Source: Stieleria mannarensis
GTDB lineage: Bacteria; Planctomycetota; Planctomycetia; Pirellulales; Pirellulaceae
Reading direction: 5' to 3'
Assembly (NCBI RefSeq): GCF_014154935.1
Contig: NZ_JACEHH010000013.1
Span: 1-64,000, forward strand
Length of the DNA: 64,000 nucleotides
The stretch's first letter is position 1. Each line of letters opens with the position of its first letter. The notes below the pieces were generated by a model. That model was not told where the DNA came from. It saw only the letters and a list, made by a program, of their open reading frames with translations, and did no database searches. This document shows positions 36,888 through 46,077 of this stretch, piece by piece. The position numbers and the translations under genes are program-made.

Positions 36888-37069
36888 ACGATCGACCCCA
36901 CCCGTTGCGGGTTCCCGCATCGCTTTTCGGTTTCTTCTCTAAAAACCAACGGCCTGTTGAGCAATACTCCGCCCATCGATGGAGTTATTGATTCACCGGA
37001 AGAATCTTGGTACGGAGGCTGGGGCTTCGATCACGGAAAGAATCCGCAGAACCAATGGGGCTCTTGGAG

Positions 37070-37097
37070 AATGTTCCGGCGGCAACGCCGGAACATT
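37070..37097. other. Perfect hairpin with GCAA tetraloop
   Basis: AATGTTCCGGCG, GCAA, CGCCGGAACATT: a 12-bp stem with a GNRA-type loop. There is no T run after it, so it is not a standard terminator. It lies 180 bp after the response regulator stop. Confidence 0.8.
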
Positions 37098-37280
37098 CCT
37101 CTGAGCCGCCACTTGATTCTCGAGCGAACAGGTCGCGACGCACTGAGCATGTGGGGATACCGCAGCATGTGGGGCGGACGGAGCACGCGGGGCAGGCGTT
37201 CTTGCCGCCGACGCGACAGGTTCAACGGATCGAACATGCTTGCGATCACAAGGTCAAGGCCGGCAAATCACTGAACTCTT

Positions 37281-37356
37281 GGGGCACGGGCTGTTAGGGG
37301 CACGGGCTGTTAGGGGCACGGGCTGTTAGGGGCACGGGCTGTTAGGGGCACGGGGC
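37281..37356. repeat. 16-bp tandem repeat GGGGCACGGGCTGTTA
   Basis: Units start at 37281, 37297, 37313, 37329 and a partial one at 37345. The GGGGC head is shared with the 14-15-bp arrays elsewhere in the window. Confidence 0.95.
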
Positions 37357-37700
37357 AAAGGCGGCGTCTTCGTCGGTGATCGCGACCAATCGATTCGGGG
37401 CAAGGATCGGGACTCGAACGAGTCGGGTCGCTCGCCGACAAGAGCCGCCTTTTTTTGCGCCCTGATGTGACCACAGGCCTTTGCGGCGTGCCCTCGCCAC
37501 CCAATCCTTCGGAGCGTCACAACCCGAGTGACCCATATCAGCTGGGGAATCGACGAATCCATTCGGATTGCCGGCTGCGGGGACTCCTCGCGTCGTCCAC
37601 TACCCTTTGCCTGACCCCGTTTCGGCGCCGGGCGTGTCGACGTTTAGCGAGCTAAAGTTCTGCTGGATCTGTCGAAAATTTTTTTGCTCCGGGCGATGTG

Positions 37701-39674
37701 ATGCGCAATCTGATGTCTTGGGGATCGATGATGTTTTTCAGCATCATCGCTCAAATTCAAACCTTCTTGTTTTGTGGGCTCGCTTGCGGCTATGCGTTCG
37801 GCGTTTATGCGTACATCAATTTGATGCGCTATGAGTTCATCCCGGAGGAATTCAGGCAGGCATCGGGCCAGCAGGAGGTGCTGACCGGTGTGTACATCGA
37901 GCAATGGGACGCGGCTTATCAGGCGGCATGGGCTGGCGACGTGCGCGAAGTCGTGCAGCAGATGCCGATTGTCGGTTGGTACTTCCTGGTCGGCTTTGCG
38001 GTCGGGGCGGTCGTGTTTGTCATGATCGTCAACATTGCGACGATCTATCAATTGCGTCGTCTGGCGGCCGGCGCATCCAAGCTGGTCGATGACCTGGGCG
38101 CCGAACCGTTGCTGACGTTCTCCGATGCCGGACATCTGGACTTGGTTCCCAAGGTCGTGCATGACTTGGCGGTCCGCTTTAATGTTCCCGCGCCAGATCT
38201 GTACATCTTACCGGAGGAGGAAGGGATCAATGCGTTCATTGCCGGGCGGCGAAAAAGCGAATCCGTGCTGGTCGTCACGCACGGTTTACGGCATTTAAAC
38301 GAGACGCAATTGCGAGGCGTGCTGGCGCATGAATTCGCGCACCTGTCCAGTGGCGATATGGTCCACAACATGCGATTGTTGGCGCTGGAGTTGGGTGTCA
38401 ACAGCGTTCGTCATACCGCCGAATGGATGCTGCGAACGGGCTGGAACCTGTTGTTCGGCGGTTCGTCGAATCACCGCTCGGCGATGCGGACGATTCAGTG
38501 GGGTTGTTTGTTGCTGTTGTTCGGAATGATGATCTGGCCGATGGGATTGATCTCGTCGTGCGCCGGTGCGGTGGCGATGGCGATGAACAATCGACGGCGT
38601 GAATTGCGTGCCGATCGGTTGGCGGCAACGGTGCTTGGATCATCCGAGCCGATTGCCGAAGCGCTCAAACGTATCCTGGGGCACAACCGTAGTGGCAGGA
38701 TTGCCGGAGCGGAATCGCGCAAGCTGGGGCACTTGATGTTCTCGCAAGCATCCGGCGGATCGGGCGGACTGTTCGGTTCACATCCCGCGATGGGAAAACG
38801 CATCCGGCTGGTCGATCGTTCCTGGGATGGAGTCCCGACCTATGAAAACAACGACGCACACGCATTTGATCCTTCACAATTGGTCGATCTGGATCAGGTC
38901 GAATCGGCGTTGGCCGCTGTCGATGCGGCAAAGGTGGACTTGTATCGCGATCCGAAAGCCTTGCTGGTTACGATTCCATCCTTGTTGTTGTACGAACCAG
39001 AGTTGCGTTCTCTGATGAAAAAACTGCCAGACCAGTCGGCGGCCGAGTCGACCGAGATGTTGTGGCAGTGCATCGGTGATGTGGACGCGACCGAGCGATT
39101 CGCGTTGACGGAACTGGCCTTTTCGACCGCACTCGGTACCGAAGACGCGTCGGTGATCGGAATGCTTCAAACGATCAATGGGGCCTTGCCCGAGGACGCC
39201 TGGACCGCGTGGTTCTGGACCCAGGTCTTCGTCGATGCGATCGTCGACGACCAGGTGCCTGCCCGTGTGACGATGAACGACTGTCGCGGATGCACCGAGG
39301 AACTAGCCGAGATCTTCTCTTTGGCGGTCTGCTTCGATTCCGGTTCCCCATCGGCCGTGAACATGCGGGAACTGCGATTCCAACGACTGTGGATGGCCAC
39401 GGGCCTTGAGTCAGTCGAGTTTCTCCCCGGGGACCAGATCTGTCGCGAGCTGCTGGTCGATGCGGTGGAAACGCTTTCGCATTTGCCCAAGACCAAACTG
39501 AAGGTTTTGATCAAATGCCTGGTGGACAGTTTCCAGTCCGGCGACGGTGTCAACGTCGATCAGGCGGCCTACCTTCGCTACTTGGCGGCACGCTGGGACG
39601 TCGCCACGCCCCAGGCTCCGGTCGCGATGATCTCGCACTCGGCCGGCCCGGTGCGACTGTCCTTCACGCGTTGA
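37701..39674 (+). CDS. M48-family membrane zinc metalloprotease, long form
   Basis: 657 residues from the ATG at 37701 (GTG at 37698 also possible). Two N-terminal membrane helices (about 10-35 and 90-112) frame an extracytoplasmic or cytosolic loop. The peptidase domain has LYILPEEEGINAFIAG, the zinc motif HEFAH (from His210) and the third ligand Glu in RRRELRADRLA; another pair of helices lies between them, as in HtpX/Ste24. The last 270 residues form an extra C-terminal region of unknown fold with no membrane segments, much longer than HtpX (about 290 residues in total). It probably degrades or processes membrane proteins. Confidence 0.85.
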   Translation: MRNLMSWGSMMFFSIIAQIQTFLFCGLACGYAFGVYAYINLMRYEFIPEEFRQASGQQEVLTGVYIEQWDAAYQAAWAGDVREVVQQMPIVGWYFLVGFAVGAVVFVMIVNIATIYQLRRLAAGASKLVDDLGAEPLLTFSDAGHLDLVPKVVHDLAVRFNVPAPDLYILPEEEGINAFIAGRRKSESVLVVTHGLRHLNETQLRGVLAHEFAHLSSGDMVHNMRLLALELGVNSVRHTAEWMLRTGWNLLFGGSSNHRSAMRTIQWGCLLLLFGMMIWPMGLISSCAGAVAMAMNNRRRELRADRLAATVLGSSEPIAEALKRILGHNRSGRIAGAESRKLGHLMFSQASGGSGGLFGSHPAMGKRIRLVDRSWDGVPTYENNDAHAFDPSQLVDLDQVESALAAVDAAKVDLYRDPKALLVTIPSLLLYEPELRSLMKKLPDQSAAESTEMLWQCIGDVDATERFALTELAFSTALGTEDASVIGMLQTINGALPEDAWTAWFWTQVFVDAIVDDQVPARVTMNDCRGCTEELAEIFSLAVCFDSGSPSAVNMRELRFQRLWMATGLESVEFLPGDQICRELLVDAVETLSHLPKTKLKVLIKCLVDSFQSGDGVNVDQAAYLRYLAARWDVATPQAPVAMISHSAGPVRLSFTR

Positions 39675-39855
39675 CCGCCGGCTGTGGAACCGTTCCGGGG
39701 AAGAGCGGTTCAGGAAACCGGTGCCAGAGTCTGTTTTTCTGGCATTCATCGCGCCGCCGAGCGGTCGCGGATCCCACGCCTTGAAAAACCTTTAGTACAA
39801 CGTAGGGCGATTCTTGACGCTCCTCTTTTCCCCAATCATTTTCGAAGGCAGTTTT

Positions 39856-40509
39856 ATGTCAGAGACTCCCCAGGCATCGGCCGGAACCCAGGATGAATCC
39901 TCGCCCCGCAGCGACTCCGGCGGCGGCGGCGCTCGAAAAATCGTGCTGTACGGTTTGCTGGGATTGATGGTCGCCGCACTTGCGTACGACTACTTGGTGG
40001 CCCGGCCGGCGGTCAACACCGCTTACGATCAGATCGCCGAAGCCAGCATGGCGGCCAATCGCAAAGGAGCCGGATTTCTGTCCAATGAACAGGTTCGAGA
40101 GCTGATCGGGAAACAACCGGTTGAGACGTTCAATGATGGCCGCTACACCGTCGAAGTGTTTCATTGGCCGGGTGGGCTGATCGTCAAACCGCACAAGCTG
40201 TACGCGGTGTACATGAAAAACGGGGACGGTTTGATGTTCAACCGTCACGCAAAATTCGTTTACGAAGCGGCCGACATCGTGACTCCCGATCGTCCGATCG
40301 CGTCGGCACCGGATGATGAACCCCCGGCATCGTACGACGAGGAGGAGATGGCCGGCGGTGGCGGTGGCGGCGGTGGCGGCGGTCGGCCGGAATCCGAGGG
40401 TGACGCCGAGAACGGTTCGGGCGATGAAGAAGCGGACAACACAGCGTCCGAAGCCGCCAGCGGCCAGCCGCCAGCGCGTCCCGAGCCGGAAGACGAAACC
40501 AAGGAATGA
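39856..40509 (+). CDS. Single-pass membrane protein with Gly- and Glu-rich tail, unknown function
   Basis: 217 residues from the ATG at 39856, with AAGG about nine bases upstream. One membrane helix at about residues 29-50 (KIVLYGLLGLMVAALAYDYL). A small folded region follows (about 55-145, with VEVFHWPGGLIVKPHKLYAVY), then a low-complexity tail with ten consecutive Gly and many Glu/Asp. I do not recognise a named family. It lies 181 bp after the M48 gene, and its stop is 12 bp before the end of the convergent ATPase gene. Confidence 0.7.
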   Translation: MSETPQASAGTQDESSPRSDSGGGGARKIVLYGLLGLMVAALAYDYLVARPAVNTAYDQIAEASMAANRKGAGFLSNEQVRELIGKQPVETFNDGRYTVEVFHWPGGLIVKPHKLYAVYMKNGDGLMFNRHAKFVYEAADIVTPDRPIASAPDDEPPASYDEEEMAGGGGGGGGGGRPESEGDAENGSGDEEADNTASEAASGQPPARPEPEDETKE

Positions 40510-40521
40510 ATCGCTAGTGGC

Positions 40522-41778
40522 TCATCCCGACTTGTTTCCGCGGCGTCGCATGCTGGCGATGTGCGGGTCGGTCACGGCGCGATTGATTTCGTCCAGCGAC
40601 GTGAGCCCGCGTAGGACGTAACTGTGCGCGACTTCGGCCAGCCGCAGCATGCCGTCTTCGGCACAGATCGTTTCCAATTCGGTCGCGCAGACCCGCTTGG
40701 CGATCGCCGCTTCGATCGTTTCATCGACCAACATGATCTCCGGCAACGCGATCAATTGGTCGTAGCCGCCTTCGTGGCACAGGTGGCATCCGAAGGGATC
40801 AAAGACGGATGGTGGTGCATCTTGCATGCGGCAACGAATCCGCTCCGGGATCTCTCCGTCGTCGTGGGGGGCACTGGACGGTTTGCGACAGACCGGGCAA
40901 AGTCGACGGACCAGTCGCTGATTGATCACACCCGACAGGGCGTTTGCGAGAAACTGATGATCGCTGTCGTATTGCAGCATCATGTCGACCGCTTCGGCGG
41001 TGCTGGTCGAATGGACGGTTGCCAACACCAGTTGCCCGCTCGCCCCGGCGCGGATCGCCGTCTCGGCGGTCTGGCGATCCCGAATCTCGCCGATCATGAT
41101 CACGTCGGGGCTGTGCCGAAGCACCACGGTCAATAGCTCGGCAAACCCGAGTCCGAGACGGGTGTTGGTTTGCGATTGCATGACACCCGATAGCGCGTGC
41201 TCGATGGGGTCTTCGATCGTGTGGATTTTCCGGGTGCCATCATTCAGCCGCTTCATCATCGCATACAGCGTGCTACTCTTGCCGCTCGCGACCGGACCGG
41301 TGACCAAGATCAATCCGCTGCGTTGATCGATCAAATGTTCGATCGATTCGACGTCGACCGAATCCATTCCCAACTGGTCCAGCGGTCGTGCCCCGCGGAC
41401 GGGATCGAACAGTCGAATCGAAACGTCTTGACCGTACAACGTCGGAAGACTGCTGAGGCGAAGATGCGCCTTGGAACCGTCCGGGGTGGTGATGTTGCCG
41501 CGGCCTTCGACCGGACGCACCGATTCGCCGGCATCGGCACCGGCGATCACGCGTAAGTGTCCTTGCAGACGGCGGCCGTAGTCGCGGGCGAGTTTTCGCA
41601 CCGGTTCGATTCGTCCCAGTCGCCGAACGGAGATCAGAACCGCGCCGTCGATGTCGGAAACAAACAGATCGCTCGCATGTCGTTCCAGCGACCATTCGAT
41701 CAGATTGGCCGCGAAGAGTTCGGGAGGCGAAAGTTCCGTTTCGCCCTCCGCGTTGTCAAGATCTTCAAAATCGATCAT
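40522..41778 (-). CDS. GspE/PilB-type secretion or pilus ATPase
   Basis: 418 residues from the ATG at 41778; an in-frame TTG at 41808 and GTG at 41793 are alternatives. The N2-like domain (SLERHASDLFVSD) precedes the ATPase core: Walker A GPVASGKSST (canonical GPTGSGKTTT, with Ala and Ser changes), the Asp box HTIEDPIE, Walker B SPDVIMIGEIRD and the His box LATVHSTS. A zinc-binding four-Cys element, CPVCRK...CHLC, is present as in GspE/PilB. The N1 domain is absent, so it is shorter than typical GspE (about 500-560). No other type II/IV pilus gene is next to it; the TadE/TadG-like genes are 2 kb away on the same strand. Confidence 0.87.
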   Translation of the reverse strand: MIDFEDLDNAEGETELSPPELFAANLIEWSLERHASDLFVSDIDGAVLISVRRLGRIEPVRKLARDYGRRLQGHLRVIAGADAGESVRPVEGRGNITTPDGSKAHLRLSSLPTLYGQDVSIRLFDPVRGARPLDQLGMDSVDVESIEHLIDQRSGLILVTGPVASGKSSTLYAMMKRLNDGTRKIHTIEDPIEHALSGVMQSQTNTRLGLGFAELLTVVLRHSPDVIMIGEIRDRQTAETAIRAGASGQLVLATVHSTSTAEAVDMMLQYDSDHQFLANALSGVINQRLVRRLCPVCRKPSSAPHDDGEIPERIRCRMQDAPPSVFDPFGCHLCHEGGYDQLIALPEIMLVDETIEAAIAKRVCATELETICAEDGMLRLAEVAHSYVLRGLTSLDEINRAVTDPHIASMRRRGNKSG

Positions 41779-41848
41779 CGATTCGTCGTTCACGTGGCGG
41801 TCATCCAAGAGGAGCGGAGAGGTCGGACAAGAGAGGTGAGGGGCTAAT

Positions 41849-43369
41849 ATGAACGATTACGCCGCGCAACGCAAAAAACGCGGCTCGCCCCGTTCCCAGA
41901 AGGGATTGTCCGTGAACAATGTTGGCATGAATGCGCCACCCCCCAAGGAACTGCTCCGCCGCTATTACGGATTCGATGACTTTCGTCCCGGACAGGCGGC
42001 GATCATCGATCACGTCTTGGCCGGGGGGCATGCGATGGTTGTGATGCCGACCGGTATGGGCAAATCGCTCTGCTATCAGATTCCGTCGCTGTCAAGTGCC
42101 GACGCCGATCGATCGATCGTCCTGGTCCTTTCCCCGTTGATCGCGCTGATGCAAGATCAGGTCGACTCCCTGCTGCGGCGTGGGATCGATGCCAGTTTCA
42201 TCAATTCGTCGTTGGACCGCGAAACGCGTTTGACACGCTATGACGATCTGGCCCGAGGGCGGTACAAGCTGCTGTTTGTGACCCCCGAGCGGTTCCGCAA
42301 AGATGACTTTCGCGAGGCCTTGTCACGCCGCACGGTCAGCCTGTTGGCGATCGACGAAGCACACTGTGTCAGCCAGTGGGGACACGACTTTCGGCCCGAC
42401 TACACGCGTGTGGCCGAAATCCGTGACTCGATCGGCAACCCCACGACGATCGCTCTGACCGCGACCGCGACCGCCGAGTGCCGCCAGGACATCTACCGAC
42501 AAATCGGGATCGACGCCTCGCAGATCAAATTGTTCCACGCCGGCATCGATCGGCCGAATTTGCACTTGGACGTGATGGAGGTTTACGACGAAGAAGAAAA
42601 ATTGGCCCGTCTCCGCGACGTGATCGCTGATCCGGAGTACCGATCCGGCAGCGGAATCGTCTATTTCTCGTTGATCAAGACGCTGCAACGCTTCAGTGAT
42701 CACTTGCTGGCCGAGGGAATCGATCACGTTTGTTACCACGGGGATCTGCCCCGGCGTCAACGCCGGCGAGTGCAGGACGAATTCATGACCGGCGAGGCCG
42801 ATCTGGTGTTGGCGACCAACGCGTTCGGGATGGGGATTGATAAAGAAGACATTCGATTGGTCGTGCATGCCGAGACCCCGGGATCGATCGAATCGTATTA
42901 CCAGGAGATCGGCCGCGCGGGGCGCGATGGTCGACCGAGTCGCTGCGTGTGGTTGTACGCGCAAGAAGACTTGATGACGCAAATGCAGTTCATCGAATGG
43001 TCCAATCCCGACGCCGCGTTCTACACCCGGTTGTATCAGTTGATGGCCGAGCATGGCGAACAATGCCGCGCGTTCGGATTGGAATGGATGAACCGTCAAC
43101 TGCAGCGCCGCAGCAAACACGATCATCGGATCGCCACCGCGATCTCCATTCTGGATCGACATGGCGTGGTGGCCGGTCCACGGCCTCCGGAGTGTTTCGA
43201 AGTGCAGGCGCCGCTGCCGGCCAGGTTGCAAGACGACGAGCAATTGGCCGAAAAGAAACGCCGCGATCAACAACGACTGTACGCAATGGTTCAATTCGCC
43301 GCCGAACAAGGTGATCGAAAAGAGTTCCTCAATCGATACTTCGCCGACCCCTGCCAGCGGGAAGCGTAA
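41849..43369 (+). CDS. recQ: RecQ-family ATP-dependent DNA helicase, short form
   Basis: 506 residues from the ATG at 41849, preceded by a GAGGGG ribosome site. Helicase motifs in order: MPTGMGKSLCYQIP (I), DEAHCVSQWGHDFRPDY (II plus the aromatic loop), ALTATAT (III), YFSLIKTLQRF, YHGDLPRRQRRRVQ and FGMGIDKEDIRLVVH with QEIGRAGRDG (VI). The zinc-binding cysteines of the RQC domain are not seen, and RQC winged-helix and HRDC domains are missing or much reduced, so it is shorter than E. coli RecQ (about 610). It unwinds DNA 3' to 5' in recombination and repair. It diverges from the GspE-like gene with a 70-bp gap between starts. Confidence 0.93.
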   Translation: MNDYAAQRKKRGSPRSQKGLSVNNVGMNAPPPKELLRRYYGFDDFRPGQAAIIDHVLAGGHAMVVMPTGMGKSLCYQIPSLSSADADRSIVLVLSPLIALMQDQVDSLLRRGIDASFINSSLDRETRLTRYDDLARGRYKLLFVTPERFRKDDFREALSRRTVSLLAIDEAHCVSQWGHDFRPDYTRVAEIRDSIGNPTTIALTATATAECRQDIYRQIGIDASQIKLFHAGIDRPNLHLDVMEVYDEEEKLARLRDVIADPEYRSGSGIVYFSLIKTLQRFSDHLLAEGIDHVCYHGDLPRRQRRRVQDEFMTGEADLVLATNAFGMGIDKEDIRLVVHAETPGSIESYYQEIGRAGRDGRPSRCVWLYAQEDLMTQMQFIEWSNPDAAFYTRLYQLMAEHGEQCRAFGLEWMNRQLQRRSKHDHRIATAISILDRHGVVAGPRPPECFEVQAPLPARLQDDEQLAEKKRRDQQRLYAMVQFAAEQGDRKEFLNRYFADPCQREA

Positions 43370-43417
43370 GCGAGCGGCGCGTCCTGGTTTGCAGGTTCTC
43401 TTAAGTCACCCACCGTG

Positions 43418-43445
43418 GCCCCTCGCTCACGCATTGGGCCAGCAT
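43418..43445. repeat. Single arm of the ATGCCAGC/GCTGGCAT palindrome family
   Basis: GCCCCTCGCTCACGCATTGG and the next eight bases (ending CCAGCAT) match the right arm at 1102-1129 with a few changes. The partner arm is not recognisable here. Confidence 0.8.
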
Positions 43446-43550
43446 GTGAACCACTGCGTCGGATCAATTCAACAAGCGACCAGCGTGCGGCGCGGGGACG
43501 CGATCAGCGGCCACCGGTTCACGCCATGTGCTGACAATGGGCGCGCCGCA

Positions 43551-43982
43551 TCATCCCGTGCTTTCGCGCCGCATCACGGTTTCGGCGACGATGTCCATGC
43601 CTTCAAAGGCAAAGAACCCGGGCACATAGCTAACGTCGGTGATCGGGATCGTGATGCGGACTCGGATGTCGTCCCCAGGTTCGGCTTCGCCCAGGTAGGA
43701 CGGCGTGATGACCACGTTGGCGCTGCTGATGTTCATGATCGCCAGCTCTTCGTTGATGCGTGCCTGGATGTCTTCGATCGACGCCGTGGGCCGGATCCCC
43801 ACGCGGGCGCCTTCGCGCGATGCTTGGACGACCGCCTCCTTGATGATGCTGATCCGTCCCATTTCGATCAGCCCGAAGGTGAAGGTCAACATGACGGGGA
43901 CGATCAAGGCAAATTCGACCGTCGCGGCTCCGCGACGCGAAGCCCTTTTGCGTTGGCGATGTTTCACTGGATTGACTGACAT
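43551..43982 (-). CDS. TadE-like pseudopilin
   Basis: 143 residues from the ATG at 43982. A basic N-terminus (KHRQRKRASRRGA) is followed by the hydrophobic helix ATVEFALIVPVMLTFTFGLIEMGR, with the Glu of the TadE motif five residues into it; the remaining 100 residues are a small beta-rich extracellular domain. TadE proteins are minor pilins of tight-adherence (Flp) pili. It lies 80 bp downstream of a TadG-like gene on the same strand. Confidence 0.85.
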   Translation of the reverse strand: MSVNPVKHRQRKRASRRGAATVEFALIVPVMLTFTFGLIEMGRISIIKEAVVQASREGARVGIRPTASIEDIQARINEELAIMNISSANVVITPSYLGEAEPGDDIRVRITIPITDVSYVPGFFAFEGMDIVAETVMRRESTG

Positions 43983-44062
43983 TTCAGGGTGGTGTTGAAG
44001 TTGGTGTTTCGGGCCCACGTGGGCCCGAGCGGGAGTTTCTATCGAGTTCGATTCCGGATCTG

Positions 44063-45256
44063 CTAGTCAACCAGCATGACCGGAGTGAACAAGAACTCGC
44101 TTTCTTCGATCGGGGCTTCTTTAAACACGGAGTAGCGGGCGACCATCGGTGCCGGCTGGATGGTGACGTGTTTCTTCTTCATCGGACCGGTCAGTTTGAC
44201 GCTCAAGATCCGAATGCCTTCGAAGCGGACGATCGTGTACATGGCGTTGTTGCCGTTTCCGTTCACGCTGGTGAAGATCGGGATCATTCGCGGCTGGCCG
44301 ATAATCGATGCGAGTTCGTCTTTGATCGCCGCACTGATCCCGGTGTCGCCGTTGAGTTCCAGTTCGCCGTTGGAATCAAATTCCAGCGGGCGACCTAAGT
44401 CGGCCATGTCTTGGGCGGAAATGCCGTGCACGATTTGACGGCTAATGTCACTGGTGCTGTTGTTGGCACCTCCGATATCGACGGTCCCCCGGTTGCCTGG
44501 CGAACCGGTACCGGTCGGGTAGAGCGAGCATTCACAGAAACCGTCGCTGCCGGACGAGATCGTTCCGCCGGAATAGCTGTAGTTGTCTTCGGTCTCGTTA
44601 GCGACAACCTTTTCCCAGGTTTCCAGGTCGAGTGCGATGGGCAAGATGTCCAGTGTCTCTTCCGCATTGCTGGGCGCATGAAATCCGGAAATGGTTTTAA
44701 ACATAGCGGCGGTCGAATGTGCCTGCAGCGACTGTTCGGCTCGGCCGGTGACCGAACCGAAGAACAACGGGATCGCGGAGTTTTGGGCTTCGGTTTGGCG
44801 GACGTGGACACGGACGGCGTTGAATCGTGACGGTTGGGATGTATCGAGGACGCCAGGGTTGTTCCTGTCGTAGAATCCGATTTCGATGTCACTGGCGGCA
44901 TTCAATGTCGGTGCGCGTGAGCTGATGACGTTTTTCGCGGCGATCGAGCCGGCCGCGTCGTTGATGTTACACTGCACGACCGATGCATCGTTGCCTTGGA
45001 CCACACCGTCGAACAATTCCCAGCACGCCGACATGGCCGCGGCATCGGCGGTCCGTTTGACTTCCGAGCGTGAAACGTTGATGTGTCCAAAGTCGATCGC
45101 AACCGCAGAGACGACCAACAGGCCCGCGACCAGGAAGACACTGAAAACGAGCGCCGAACCTTTGCGGCGTTTGGCCGGATAGCGATTGGTTTTTGTTTGG
45201 GGGGAACAGCCGCGTGAGCGGGGCGCGTTGTCGCGCGTGGTGGGTGTGTGGAACAT
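44063..45256 (-). CDS. TadG-like Flp pilus-associated protein
   Basis: 397 residues from the ATG at 45256, with CAGG about eight bases upstream; the frame continues upstream to 45313 without a better start. After a basic N-terminus, the segment GSALVFSVFLVAGLLVVSAVAIDFGHINVSRSEVKRTADAAAMSAC matches the TadG/TadE-like motif (hydrophobic helix, then a Asp and a helix with ADAAAMS). The rest is a large extracellular region that includes a Gly/Ser-rich low-complexity part (about 240-285). It probably works with the adjacent TadE-like protein in pilus assembly or surface adhesion. Confidence 0.82.
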   Translation of the reverse strand: MFHTPTTRDNAPRSRGCSPQTKTNRYPAKRRKGSALVFSVFLVAGLLVVSAVAIDFGHINVSRSEVKRTADAAAMSACWELFDGVVQGNDASVVQCNINDAAGSIAAKNVISSRAPTLNAASDIEIGFYDRNNPGVLDTSQPSRFNAVRVHVRQTEAQNSAIPLFFGSVTGRAEQSLQAHSTAAMFKTISGFHAPSNAEETLDILPIALDLETWEKVVANETEDNYSYSGGTISSGSDGFCECSLYPTGTGSPGNRGTVDIGGANNSTSDISRQIVHGISAQDMADLGRPLEFDSNGELELNGDTGISAAIKDELASIIGQPRMIPIFTSVNGNGNNAMYTIVRFEGIRILSVKLTGPMKKKHVTIQPAPMVARYSVFKEAPIEESEFLFTPVMLVD

Positions 45257-45339
45257 GAGACTACCTGAGAAGATGAAGTGATCGATGGGGATCCGAACGG
45301 CACGTCGTTTCAATGTCAGTTCAAATGTCGGGTCGAACG

Positions 45340-45407
45340 GTAGCCGAGGTCGCCAACACTTTCGGCGTCGAGTCGGGAGGGCCGAAACTCGTGGCGAGTT
45401 CCGCTAC
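45340..45407. repeat. GTAGCGGAA-family inverted repeat, single copy
   Basis: Arms at 45340-45364 (GTAGCCGAGGTCGCC...) and 45383-45407 (CGAAACTCGTGGCGAGTTCC and GCTAC) pair as in the 5364 copy, with more mismatches in the left arm. It lies between two minus-strand genes. Confidence 0.82.
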
Positions 45408-45432
45408 CTGACAATCAAACTGACAGTCATGG

Positions 45433-46077
45433 CTAGTGGGCCAATTGATTGACATGGATGGTCGTGGTGTGACCGTCGGTGTAGGTCAACCGCACCGTTT
45501 TGAGCCGGATCGAGGCGACACGGTTGGCTCCGAAGCCGATGTCGACCGACTCGAGACTCTTCTGGGGCGTGTAGTGATCCAGGCAGTGGAGATTCTGGTC
45601 ATCCATCTGCACCAGGTACTCGGGACCGCCAAAGTGTCCCCATTGCATCCCATAGCCGTCTTTGACCGCGAACATCAACTGCCCGTTGAAGACGGCCATC
45701 GCGCTGGTCCACTCGATGTGGTCGTTGTCCCAGGCCAGTGATTGGCGGATCGGGCTGCGCTCTTCGTCGACCGGAACTTCGTTGCAAAACGCACCGACGC
45801 GAAAACCGCCGCTGGAGTATGCATCTTCGGCAGCGTAGTTCATCTGCAACTGAAAGTAACAGTCGGCGTGATCGGAGTCGGGGTAAAGGAAGAAGGCGAC
45901 TTGAGGCGAATTGATATTCGGCTCGGGCTCATTGAGGGTCATCTCCCAATCCTCTTCGACCATGAAGAGTTCGGGGCCTTCGGCAAGCGCCTGGCCATGT
46001 AGCATGGTAAGCAAGCACAACCCCCCGGCGATCAAGCTGGTGCGCGCGGCACCGAATCGTGTGATGGATTGAGACAT
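45433..46077 (-). CDS. Small secreted protein of unknown function
   Basis: 214 residues from the ATG at 46077, with AGGGAA six bases upstream. A clear signal peptide (MSQSITRFGAARTSLIAGGL and following, cut near ALAEG). The mature part has three or four Cys, many aromatic residues (HFGGPEYLVQ, FFLYPDSDHADCYFQLQMNY) and no recognised domain. It lies 176 bp upstream of the TadG-like gene on the same strand, so it may belong to the same surface-structure group. Confidence 0.72.
   Translation of the reverse strand: MSQSITRFGAARTSLIAGGLCLLTMLHGQALAEGPELFMVEEDWEMTLNEPEPNINSPQVAFFLYPDSDHADCYFQLQMNYAAEDAYSSGGFRVGAFCNEVPVDEERSPIRQSLAWDNDHIEWTSAMAVFNGQLMFAVKDGYGMQWGHFGGPEYLVQMDDQNLHCLDHYTPQKSLESVDIGFGANRVASIRLKTVRLTYTDGHTTTIHVNQLAH

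Larger units (their letters stand above)
36888..37700. other. Intergenic region with a GNRA hairpin and a 16-bp tandem repeat
   Basis: About 810 bp with no credible gene. A perfect 12-bp hairpin lies at 37070-37097 and a five-copy tandem repeat at 37281-37356. CATGTGGGG-type words repeat at about 37148-37190. Small open frames here are products of these repeats. Confidence 0.6.
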
